Both the position numbers and the translations under genes were made by a program. Below are positions 24,271-31,945 of a DNA stretch of 64,000 bases, piece by piece; position 1 is the first letter of the stretch; each line of letters opens with the position of its first letter. The notes below the pieces were generated by a model that did not search any database, was not told where the DNA came from, and saw only the letters and a program-made list of their open reading frames with translations. This DNA comes from Nitrosospira sp. Nl5. Its GTDB lineage: Bacteria; Pseudomonadota; Gammaproteobacteria; Burkholderiales; Nitrosomonadaceae. The stretch spans positions 1-64,000 of the forward strand of contig NZ_FMVQ01000003.1 in NCBI RefSeq assembly GCF_900102495.1, read 5' to 3'.

Positions 24271-26037
24271 ATGTCGGTTTTCGCCGGAGTTTTCGCATAT
24301 CAAGCCAATAAAGCAATACCCGTAGAGCTTATTGATGAGCTTCGCGCCGAAGTATCACGCTACCCCGGGGACGCGAATGCCAGGATTGAGTTCGCTGCTG
24401 CAGGGATCTTCATTGTAAAGATTGACGTTGGGGCGCTGCGTGAGCCAGGGGAATATTCCAATTCTGCATTGACAGCCTTTGTTGCGGGCGACCCTATTTT
24501 GCAGTGCAATCCTGGCGCGCTTCCGATATCGCGAGCTGAAAGTCTGCGGGCTCTCGCACACGAGCTGGTGACCGGGCAAGATAATGCCCTGCGTTCATGC
24601 CGAGGAACGTATTGCGCAACGGTCTACGAAGGCTCCGACCACAGGTTGCACCTGTTTACCGACAAGCTTGGTGTCAGACCAATCTATTGCTGGGTTTCGG
24701 GGGATTACATCGTATTCGCCACTGCGTTGCGGATCCTGGAAGCCATATCCTTTTGTACAAAATCCCTCAACCTTCAAGGTGTGGCGGAAACTGCTTGTTT
24801 TGGCTACCCGCTTTCGGATCGCACGCCTTACCAAAATATCTTCTGCCTCCATGCGGGGGAGGTCGTAAGCATCGACATTTGCGGTCTTCAGCGCCGGCGG
24901 TACTGGCGATGGGACGAAGCCCCGACGGCGCCGGCGTCTGAGGTAGATGCGCCTAAGCGGCTTTATCGGCTTTTTACCGATGCGATCGGGATACGCCTAC
25001 GCGGCCAGAAGGTTGTTGCCGCGTTTATAAGCGGCGGCCTGGACTCTCGAGCGGTAGCAGCGGCGTTAAAGGGCGCCCCTGCGGAGGTGATCGCGGCGAA
25101 TTTGGGCGCACCCGCTAGCCAGGATCAGGTATTTGGCAAACTAGCCGCGGAGAAGTTGGGAATCCACTATTCGTATCTCCAGTCTCGCCCGTTAGTCGAA
25201 GGCGACGCGTATAGTAAAGCCACTATCAGTGACTGGCTAAACTCGGCGGAATCACTCGCCCTCGGTCTGCAACGACCGCGCGTTATGTGGGGCGGCGACG
25301 GTGGCAGTCTCGGTCTCGGTCATATATATCTCAATGCGGATATTGTCGCGGCGGCTCGTGCGGGTGATTTGCAGGCGGCTATCGCGAAATTCATGGCGTA
25401 CAACCGATGGGGTCTCCAGGGCAAACTCCTCAGGCCGAACATTGCCAAAGCAATGCGTGACATGATCCACGACGGTATCAATGCGGAACTGGAGTCAGTC
25501 CATCCTGCGGATCCGGGCCGTATTTTTTATTTGTTCCTCATGCTGAACGACCAGCGCCGACATATGTTCAACCATTTCGAAAATATGGATCTAACGCGCA
25601 TTGAGTTCGAAATGCCATTCTTTGATGCCGAATTCATTGCAGGGGTACTGAGGGAACCAATAGATTCCTTTCTACGCCACGGTTTTTATCTCGAATGGCT
25701 AAAGTGCTTTTCCCAGCCGGTTCTGGAGATCCCGTGGCAGGCATATCCCGGCCATTTGCCTTGCCCGCTTCCACTCCCCGAAGGCCTGACTCATCAATGG
25801 CAGAGTAATCTCTCCCCGGAACAGGACCGAGAAAGACGGCATTGTGCCCTGAATGGTGCTCGCGCCCTGCTTTGCGATAAAGGTTTTTCGCGCGAATACC
25901 TCAGCTATGGGTGGATTCGGCTATTCATACTATTGATGAAATGGGGGAAGGGAGACCGCTCTTACCTAATGCATGTGCCGTCTTTGATAAGACGTTACTG
26001 GTCCCAGACTACTCGTGGCACGGCTAGAAACAACTAG
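24271..26037 (+). CDS. Asparagine synthetase B-like protein without Cys2
   Basis: This is a 588-residue two-domain protein laid out like asparagine synthetase. The N-terminal Ntn-type domain includes TDKLGVRPIYCW and GYPLSDRTPYQNIF. The PP-loop synthase domain has FISGGLDSRAVAAAL near residue 255, then MWGGDGGSLGLGH. The first residues are MSVFAGVF, so the essential Cys2 glutaminase nucleophile is replaced by Ser. Either it uses free ammonia or another amine, or it is a beta-lactam-synthetase-like cyclase. Its stop overlaps the convergent methyltransferase stop by 4 bp (26034-26037). It is more canonical than the tandem pair at 17876-20961. Confidence 0.8.
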   Translation: MSVFAGVFAYQANKAIPVELIDELRAEVSRYPGDANARIEFAAAGIFIVKIDVGALREPGEYSNSALTAFVAGDPILQCNPGALPISRAESLRALAHELVTGQDNALRSCRGTYCATVYEGSDHRLHLFTDKLGVRPIYCWVSGDYIVFATALRILEAISFCTKSLNLQGVAETACFGYPLSDRTPYQNIFCLHAGEVVSIDICGLQRRRYWRWDEAPTAPASEVDAPKRLYRLFTDAIGIRLRGQKVVAAFISGGLDSRAVAAALKGAPAEVIAANLGAPASQDQVFGKLAAEKLGIHYSYLQSRPLVEGDAYSKATISDWLNSAESLALGLQRPRVMWGGDGGSLGLGHIYLNADIVAAARAGDLQAAIAKFMAYNRWGLQGKLLRPNIAKAMRDMIHDGINAELESVHPADPGRIFYLFLMLNDQRRHMFNHFENMDLTRIEFEMPFFDAEFIAGVLREPIDSFLRHGFYLEWLKCFSQPVLEIPWQAYPGHLPCPLPLPEGLTHQWQSNLSPEQDRERRHCALNGARALLCDKGFSREYLSYGWIRLFILLMKWGKGDRSYLMHVPSLIRRYWSQTTRGTARNN

Positions 26038-26777
26038 AACGCTAAAACGTCAGGATCAGGTTGACCCGATGTGGTTTTTTTACCCGTCGCAATGGCAAGG
26101 GCATCCTCAAGTTCTTTGGACGAACGGGTTGGCGCATGATTCTGGGCATAAGCGAACAGAATTGGCATCTCAAATTTCTCGTCCTTCATCGTCTCGACGA
26201 AAACAGACTTGAAGCATGCCGAAAGCTCCTTCGTTAGGGTCTCTTTCGTAAATTTTATGACGTGACTCGGCTCGTCGATGGGGCCAAGACAATTGTCCGG
26301 AACGAATATTATCAGCGTTCCCATGGGCTTGAGGATGCGGCGCAAACCATATAGAAACTTCCGGCGCCAAATGATGTGCTCAAGTACTTGGGACGCAATG
26401 ACGACATCGAATTGCTGGTCGGGTAGAGGAAGATTTGGAAGCCGAGCATGATGCATCGTAATTCCGCGCTCGCCCAAAACCTCCACAGCCCTGCGGGAAA
26501 TCTCAAGGCCCTCAAGGTTTGCGTAGCCGTACTCCTGCAAATATCGAAGCAGCGAACCCGTACCGCAGCCGACATCAAGGATTCGGTCCGTGGTCGAGGT
26601 AAGAGCTCGTATCAGCTGATTCTTGGTCGGCCAGTCGCGGCTTCCCAGTTGCCAGCTTATGTCGAAAGCCATGTTCCAGTACTCTTCCGATTCATGCCGG
26701 GCCTGAACGTTAGCCAGTAAATGGTAACCCAGCGGGAAATGCTCGGAGAAAAAATTTTTTATGCGCCACGGCAACAT
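26034..26777 (-). CDS. Class I SAM-dependent methyltransferase
   Basis: This is a 247-residue methyltransferase. Motif I is RILDVGCGTGSLLRYL near residue 65, the motif II acidic end is LEGLEIS, and motif IV is FDVVIASQVLEHI. The C-terminal region (PMGTLIIFVPDN) is typical of methyltransferases of the UbiE/Methyltransf_11 type. It is the last gene of the leftward set after the GNAT/FemAB-like genes. It likely methylates a sugar or a transferred aminoacyl group, but the substrate is not recognisable. Confidence 0.8.
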   Translation of the reverse strand: MLPWRIKNFFSEHFPLGYHLLANVQARHESEEYWNMAFDISWQLGSRDWPTKNQLIRALTSTTDRILDVGCGTGSLLRYLQEYGYANLEGLEISRRAVEVLGERGITMHHARLPNLPLPDQQFDVVIASQVLEHIIWRRKFLYGLRRILKPMGTLIIFVPDNCLGPIDEPSHVIKFTKETLTKELSACFKSVFVETMKDEKFEMPILFAYAQNHAPTRSSKELEDALAIATGKKTTSGQPDPDVLAF

Positions 26778-26919
26778 AAGGCACTCCTTAATTCACGGTC
26801 CAGAGTTTCTTGAAGAAATCTTAAAGCCGAGGTTTCGTCACTTCGGTTATCAGTGGAAGTCTTGATATCGATGTAGGAAGAGACCTGCTCTAACCTTTAA
26901 GCCCATTCATTTTTTCAAC
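26778..26919. other. Intergenic spacer
   Basis: This 142-bp AT-rich spacer lies between two leftward genes. No clear terminator or promoter is seen. Confidence 0.3.
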
Positions 26920-27633
26920 TCAGATATTGCTTTGACTACGGCGATAGTAAATACTCTTGTTTGATGATGGGGGGATGCGGATATATGTAATGTGGCCTAA
27001 TCGTTTCAACCCAGCCTTGATTATCCCACGTTGAGAAGCGTGATTTTTGTGGTCGGCCATCATGTAAACGCGTTCAACCCCATTCTGGAACTGAAGATTT
27101 GATAGAAATCGGATCGCATAAGGATAAATTCCAAGACCACGAAATTTTTCTAATGTAAAACAATTAACAATTTCTACTTCAAGCTCTTCCAGGGCTAACC
27201 GCTGGAAAGGCTCCAGCGAATATTGGGCCGCCGTATAAATCCAGCTCATGTGAGCCAGTTCTCCGCCTATGTAGACGCCATACGCGGTGTCGATCCCCCG
27301 GTTCGCATGATATAGCCTTGCTTGTTCCCCAAATCTCCCGTCGCAACGAGTAAGGGTAAACAGATCCTCTGGAGACATCTTTCTAATGTCGAGGCCTGGC
27401 CGAAATTCCAGAGGTTGCATTTGTTCATGGCTCCAGCCAAACAATACAAACCTGCTAAAGTCAATAAAAGACCCGATAGAGACTCGACTAGTAGGGATCA
27501 TGCGTTTTAGATTAGCCTTGGCGAGAGTAACGGTCTTTTCTCTGACGTCCTGTATGGTCGGCATAGGGTTGTTTAACGATATGGCGAAGCTTCTGGGAAA
27601 ACTGATACCCCTTTTTAGAATGGCTGGGTTCAT
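26920..27633 (-). CDS. GNAT-family N-acyltransferase
   Basis: This is a 237-residue protein with a GNAT core. It has the substrate-side strand AYGVYIGGELAHMSWIY and the acyl-CoA pyrophosphate loop EIVNCFTLEKFRGLGIYPYA, which fits the R/Q-x-x-G-x-G/A motif. Later strands read VYMMADHKNHASQRGI, another GNAT hallmark. It probably N-acylates an amino sugar or the added amine of the polymer. It belongs to a leftward run of three GNAT/FemAB-like genes and is AT-richer than its surroundings, which may indicate transfer. The exact start is uncertain (several Met near the beginning). Confidence 0.75.
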   Translation of the reverse strand: MNPAILKRGISFPRSFAISLNNPMPTIQDVREKTVTLAKANLKRMIPTSRVSIGSFIDFSRFVLFGWSHEQMQPLEFRPGLDIRKMSPEDLFTLTRCDGRFGEQARLYHANRGIDTAYGVYIGGELAHMSWIYTAAQYSLEPFQRLALEELEVEIVNCFTLEKFRGLGIYPYAIRFLSNLQFQNGVERVYMMADHKNHASQRGIIKAGLKRLGHITYIRIPPSSNKSIYYRRSQSNI

Positions 27634-27704
27634 GCACTGGCCTGTGCACCACTGATTGGATTTATATTGTGAACACTCATTCTAGAAGCCATTGGCCTAC
27701 TCAA

Positions 27705-28838
27705 TTATACCAACGATTTGTCGCCAAGCTCATCAAGGTTAACCCAAGAGCACCCAAGGTCTACTTGCCGCTGAAATTGCGGTGGAATTTCGGCATTCCA
27801 GCTAATGGCTCTCAGCCTCCCCTCCGTACATTCGAGTAGTGGAGTTGATGCGAGAAACGATTGCGATGCTGCCGATCCCAGATCGAGCTTTGCACCGACG
27901 AAAGATCGTGATCCCTCTATTTGACCGTCCACAAATCTTACTTCAGGAGGTACCATGGTCGCTCCCCACTTGAGTTTGAAATTCAGGGGACCGTCCTTAA
28001 CAAAGGCGCTGCTTGAGCCCATATTGAATTCCGTGAATTCATTCTCCTGCGCCCATGTTAGAGATCGATAATAGAGAGCGGCTACAATCCCCTTCTTTAG
28101 CCACGCGTCGTCTCCATTCCGCCAGCCTAAATTTGCGATTCGAATACTATTTGCTCCCTCTATAGCAAGGAGGATGGCTCCAACCCACTCGTCGTCCAGA
28201 TGAGCGGCAATAAGAACACCGTTCTGATGGATATGTTGTATATCTTCCCATTTTGAAAAAAATCCGCGCTCCTCATGCCGATTCTGTACCGTTGGGATTA
28301 GCATTTGCTGAAAAAACTCATGAAGCGCCTGATCGCTCTTTTTATTCTCAAAACGGTAGTCAAAGCGACGCGCAACCCGCATGGGATGATTAGCTCCCTT
28401 GCTCGTGATCAACTCATTAATTGGCTTGCGCAAATCGATAAGGCAATTCACGAACAACGGCATAACATGCCACCCGCGTTTTGCGAATAAAGGCATGGTC
28501 CACGGATTTAATGGGCAAAGGGTGATATCAGCAGCCAACGCAGGGGTGCGTTCTCCCAATATCTGAAAAAGCGAGAAGTTGCCCAGGAAGGCAGGCTCTA
28601 TTGCATGGCCGAACAATTTGTGGGTCCACGAGGCATACTGAGGCCGGTCTCCGAGGTAGAGAATTGAGCCTTCACTTTTACCGTCGGGAAGCTCTGAACG
28701 CACACGATATGCAGGCATGCGCCAGTTTCTGAGCGTGTCCTGCAGGCTGACCGAGCCGATGTCTATTTGACGACGAAGATTATCCGGCAAAGCGGCGTGC
28801 AAGGGGCGGAGCAAAGACTTAAGTGAGTGCAAACCCAA
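27705..28838 (-). CDS. FemAB/GNAT-like acyltransferase (Acetyltransf_6 type)
   Basis: This is a 377-residue protein. The C-terminal half carries the typical GNAT_6/FemAB segments: VLIAAHLDDEWVGAILLAIEG, ALYYRSLTWAQENEFTEFNM and GPLNFKLKWGA. FemAB-related enzymes transfer amino acids from tRNA or acyl groups from CoA or carrier proteins. It starts 2 bp after the stop of the neighbouring FemAB gene, so the two are co-translated. In this setting I infer transfer of an acyl or aminoacyl group to the exopolysaccharide precursor. No substrate is evident. Confidence 0.72.
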   Translation of the reverse strand: MGLHSLKSLLRPLHAALPDNLRRQIDIGSVSLQDTLRNWRMPAYRVRSELPDGKSEGSILYLGDRPQYASWTHKLFGHAIEPAFLGNFSLFQILGERTPALAADITLCPLNPWTMPLFAKRGWHVMPLFVNCLIDLRKPINELITSKGANHPMRVARRFDYRFENKKSDQALHEFFQQMLIPTVQNRHEERGFFSKWEDIQHIHQNGVLIAAHLDDEWVGAILLAIEGANSIRIANLGWRNGDDAWLKKGIVAALYYRSLTWAQENEFTEFNMGSSSAFVKDGPLNFKLKWGATMVPPEVRFVDGQIEGSRSFVGAKLDLGSAASQSFLASTPLLECTEGRLRAISWNAEIPPQFQRQVDLGCSWVNLDELGDKSLV

Positions 28839-28840
28839 AC

Positions 28841-29809
28841 CTATCCCTTCCCGGAAATAAAAAGCCGCCGCAGCAGGCAGGAAGCAACACTTGCCGGCCT
28901 GAACCTTGCAGCCTCAAGATTAATTCTTTCAGTTGCCGTTCCGAAGCCGGTTTTGAATTTGACCAACCCCGATTCCGGATCCGGATCGTCGGTGCCTCCC
29001 AGATTGAATACCTCCTTTCCTTCATCTCGCAGCGTACAGGCAATTTCATGAATAAGAAAATGGGCTGCACCGCAGTCCATACCCTCCGGGCTGGTGCCCT
29101 GAGTGTGACTGTATCCCGCCTTTTCGGCCAACAGTATAAAGTTAGAGGAAACCACCTGACCGCCTAGAACCGCCTGAAAAATCTCTGCTGCGCCGGAATC
29201 GACCAGCTGATGCAGGCTTTCCACGGGCGCCGTCGTCGTTACATTCTCTCCGCGCTCCTGTCGTCGCTGCATGGAGGCGCTGATTAGGCGCGCGTGCGCA
29301 TCGGCCGCTTGCCGGTTGCGCACACGTTGCATTTCCACCCCCATTTTCTTCGCACGCTTGACTCTGTAAGCATGTCCTTTCGACATTTTTTTCAAGAAGT
29401 CGGAATGGCTTAACTTCAGCACATACTCCCAACGCGCCTTGCGGCTTTCTTCATGATGTAGTGGCGGAATTACGCCACCTTCCGAGCAAAAGCTATTCAC
29501 TGACAAGTCAGAGACACCTTTCAAACGGCAGAAATCCATGATCCCTTTCCAGAAGGATCCATTCGCTGGAAGATCTGGCGCGGAGGGGATTTCCAGCGAG
29601 CATCTCATCCGTCCGCTCTTCATGAATGCGGGGCAGTATACGTCTGATCCGGCAGGGTCGCCATTGATCAGAATCCATGGCGTAAATCCCTGCGCACGTC
29701 GAAAGGCAAAATATTCGGGAGTATAAAACGGGTTTGCCGGATTTAAAGCGGCAATCTCCCGGACCAGTACCGATGTCATGCCAGGTTCAACTCTGAATAT
29801 TCCGGTCAT
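28841..29809 (-). CDS. FemAB-family acyltransferase
   Basis: This 322-residue protein has FemAB-like architecture: an N-terminal NPANPFYTPEYFAFRRAQGF block, then the mid-protein helix SKGHAYRVKRAKKMGVEM. The GNAT fold follows (LLAEKAGYSHTQGTSPEGMD, GKEVFNLGGTDDPDPESGL, LVKFKTGFG). FemAB-type proteins are recurrent in PEP-CTERM/exosortase-A loci. Its ATG at 29809 lies 5 bp from the terminus of a family A element. The element end reads TTTAGG upstream of the start, so it provides the only Shine-Dalgarno-like sequence. Confidence 0.82.
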   Translation of the reverse strand: MTGIFRVEPGMTSVLVREIAALNPANPFYTPEYFAFRRAQGFTPWILINGDPAGSDVYCPAFMKSGRMRCSLEIPSAPDLPANGSFWKGIMDFCRLKGVSDLSVNSFCSEGGVIPPLHHEESRKARWEYVLKLSHSDFLKKMSKGHAYRVKRAKKMGVEMQRVRNRQAADAHARLISASMQRRQERGENVTTTAPVESLHQLVDSGAAEIFQAVLGGQVVSSNFILLAEKAGYSHTQGTSPEGMDCGAAHFLIHEIACTLRDEGKEVFNLGGTDDPDPESGLVKFKTGFGTATERINLEAARFRPASVASCLLRRLFISGKG

Positions 29810-29814
29810 TTCAA

Positions 29815-30200
29815 CCTAAATCCGGCAGTTGGACGGGATGAAGTGGGCGGTTTTTGGGGTGCAGGGCAAGGCGCAACGACGCGGAATGCGACTGCGCAGG
29901 GCGGAGCAGTGCCTTCCGCAGGAAGGTGCGACCCCGAAGTGGGATGCGGGCACCCCTGAATGCGAGGGCGGTCGCGGCATCCCTACGCTGCCCGATCCCC
30001 GCTTCGCGGTGCCCCTCATGCCACGCTTCGGGGCGCCGTTCCATTCCAAGACGTTGCGAACAACGCAGCCATGTGCCGCAAAAACTGTGCAATTCGCCCC
30101 GTAGCGCCTCACCCCGGAAGGTGAGCGTCAAATAATCCAGAACATCGTTATTTATCACAACATTGATCTATTAAATGAGCAGCCAACTACCGGATTTAGG
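29815..30200. mobile_element. Family A MITE-like element, copy 1 (386 bp)
   Basis: This non-coding element is bounded by imperfect terminal inverted repeats: CCTAAATCCGGCAGTTGG at 29815 and CCAACTACCGGATTTAGG ending at 30200. It is collinear with the second copy at 63248-63632, including shared interior segments such as GGGGTGCAGGGCAAGGCGCA. The flanks TTCAA (left) and TTCGA (right) could be a 5-bp target duplication with one change. No transposase is encoded, so it would be mobilised in trans. It fills most of the space between the divergent FemAB gene and the rightward toroid gene. Confidence 0.8.
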
Positions 30201-30280
30201 TTCGATCTGCTTTTCAATTATTTATTTGTCTCCTCAAGCTAAGAGTGCCATATGGATATATTATTTTCGTGTTGGCAGGA

Positions 30281-30313
30281 AACAATAAAAAGCAGGTTCA
30301 GCTTTTTATTGTT
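30281..30313 (+). promoter_or_regulatory. Perfect 13-bp stem-loop just before RBS
   Basis: AACAATAAAAAGC (30281-30293) and GCTTTTTATTGTT (30301-30313) are perfect reverse complements with a 7-nt loop. The RBS GAAGGA (30317-30322) of the next gene starts 3 nt later. This position suits translational control of the leader RNA, or an operator. It lacks a following U-tract, so it is not a standard terminator. Confidence 0.5.
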
Positions 30314-30328
30314 CTTGAAGGATTTGCA

Positions 30329-31768
30329 ATGCCTCAAGAATTAACCACAGGTTACGAGCATACAAAATGTGGAGAAGTCGAACCAGATTACGGTACATCG
30401 CAAGCGATATCGTGTCAAGGCGACCAAAGTACGGGATGCGCGGCAAACAAGCCGTGTTATGATTTTACGCCAAATGGACATGACAGAATGAAATTCACCT
30501 CGATGGCGCGCATCGCGCGGGACAAGTGTTTCGGCGTAGGGTGGCGCCAGAACTACTGGGACGCCAGAACATTGGCGAGCGAGATTGCGCGGCTGTTCAC
30601 CCCGGACAATCGGGTTTTCAAGCAGCTGGCAATACGGGACTATTGGCGCTACCTGACGCGCACGACTTGCCCAAAGCAGGGTGAAACCGCCCTTCGAGCC
30701 CATGCAGCAGTGCAATGGCTGCTGCGTGCGCAGCAGGCGGCGCAGGACGACGGCGTGCCGCTGGGGTATTTTCCATGCCGCGGCGAGCCAAACGGATGGA
30801 CGGCTTCATATCCAGAAACCACCGGCTATATCATTACGTCGCTTCTTGCGTATGCCGAATGTTTCGCTGACTCTGCTGCGCGTGACGCGGCGCTGTCGAT
30901 GGCCCGCTGGGAGATCACAATTCAAATGCCATCGGGAGCGGTTCAGGGCGGGCCGGTTTCCGAGCCGGCCCGGCAGACGGCTGCGGCATTCAATACCGGT
31001 ATGGTGCTCGACGGATGGTGTTCCGCGTTCCGTGCGACCGGCGCTGCGGAATTCCTGGAAGCAGGGCGCCGTGCCGCCGATTTTCTGGTTGCGGATCTGG
31101 ATGAAAATGGCTATTTCCGTACCAACGGAGCGTATGTCAGCGCAGGTGAGATCAAGACGTATACCTGTCTTTGCGCGTGGGCGATGTATCGGTTCGGAGA
31201 AATTGCGGGCGAGAGTCGTTGTCTGGACGCTGCAATCAAGGTAATCGAGGCGGCATCGAGCCAGCAGCGCTCGAACGGCTGGTTCGCGCACAACTGCCTG
31301 ACGCAATCAGCCGCACCGCTCACGCATACAATAGGATATACATTGCAGGGTGTACTGGAAGTCGGTGCAGCGTCGCAGCGACCGGATTTCATGACGGCTG
31401 CAAGAATGGGCGCTGACCCGTTGATTGAGCGCGTCGACCGCCACGGATTGCTGGCTGGACGCTTCTATTCGGACTGGGAGCCGGCGGCATTATCATCCTG
31501 CCTTACCGGCAACGCCCAGATTGCGATTGTCTGCTACCGTCTTTTTGAATTGACGGGTACGGCCAAATATAAACAAGCTGCGGACGCATTGGTCGACGCA
31601 TTGAAGGTATTGCAGATACTGGAATCACCGAACCCTGCACTCAATGGCGCGATCGCGGGTTCGTTTCCGCTGTTTGGCGGATATATGCGGGCGGGTTACC
31701 CGAACTGGGCAACCAAGTATTTCATCGATGCGCTACTACTGCAACACCGGCTCACTCGACGAACATAG
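30329..31768 (+). CDS. Alpha-toroid (alpha/alpha barrel) protein, VpsJ-like
   Basis: This is a 479-residue cytoplasmic-looking protein of repeating helical hairpins, each with a Gly-rich turn: WTASYPETTGYIITSLLAYA, GAVQGGP, NGYFRTNGAY, NGWFAHNC, HTIGYTLQGVLEVG. This pattern matches six-hairpin glycosidase / prenyltransferase-like toroids such as proteins annotated VpsJ in polysaccharide clusters. It could be a glycosidase, epimerase or lyase acting on the polymer. I chose the ATG at 30329 because GAAGGA precedes it. A GTG at 30245 is in frame but would put the stem-loop inside the coding region. The assignment is structural, not functional. Confidence 0.65.
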   Translation: MPQELTTGYEHTKCGEVEPDYGTSQAISCQGDQSTGCAANKPCYDFTPNGHDRMKFTSMARIARDKCFGVGWRQNYWDARTLASEIARLFTPDNRVFKQLAIRDYWRYLTRTTCPKQGETALRAHAAVQWLLRAQQAAQDDGVPLGYFPCRGEPNGWTASYPETTGYIITSLLAYAECFADSAARDAALSMARWEITIQMPSGAVQGGPVSEPARQTAAAFNTGMVLDGWCSAFRATGAAEFLEAGRRAADFLVADLDENGYFRTNGAYVSAGEIKTYTCLCAWAMYRFGEIAGESRCLDAAIKVIEAASSQQRSNGWFAHNCLTQSAAPLTHTIGYTLQGVLEVGAASQRPDFMTAARMGADPLIERVDRHGLLAGRFYSDWEPAALSSCLTGNAQIAIVCYRLFELTGTAKYKQAADALVDALKVLQILESPNPALNGAIAGSFPLFGGYMRAGYPNWATKYFIDALLLQHRLTRRT

Positions 31769-31817
31769 CATCCGCTAATAGCTTATTCGTTTCATGCAGA
31801 TTATTTGCGGTTGGCGC

Positions 31818-31823
31818 TATAAT
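31818..31823 (+). promoter_or_regulatory. Candidate -10 box for O-ligase gene
   Basis: A perfect TATAAT hexamer lies 122 bp before the ATG at 31946, in the 177-bp gap after the toroid gene. The -35 region at a 17-nt spacing (TGCAGA) is poor, so this is tentative. Confidence 0.35.
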
Positions 31824-31945
31824 TCCCGCTGACGCTATTTTTGGCAGTTTTTTAGGCGGTTTGCCTCGGGAGTCTTCGTTTTTTCTGTTAGCTTTTTTCC
31901 TCTGCACAGCGGGTTCGATTTCCCATATGAAAACCGATTAGAGCC

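Noticed and set aside
29815-30200. Several open frames inside the family A element
   Set aside because: They occur on both strands in GC-rich repeat sequence, differ between the two copies and have no RBS, so they are not genes.
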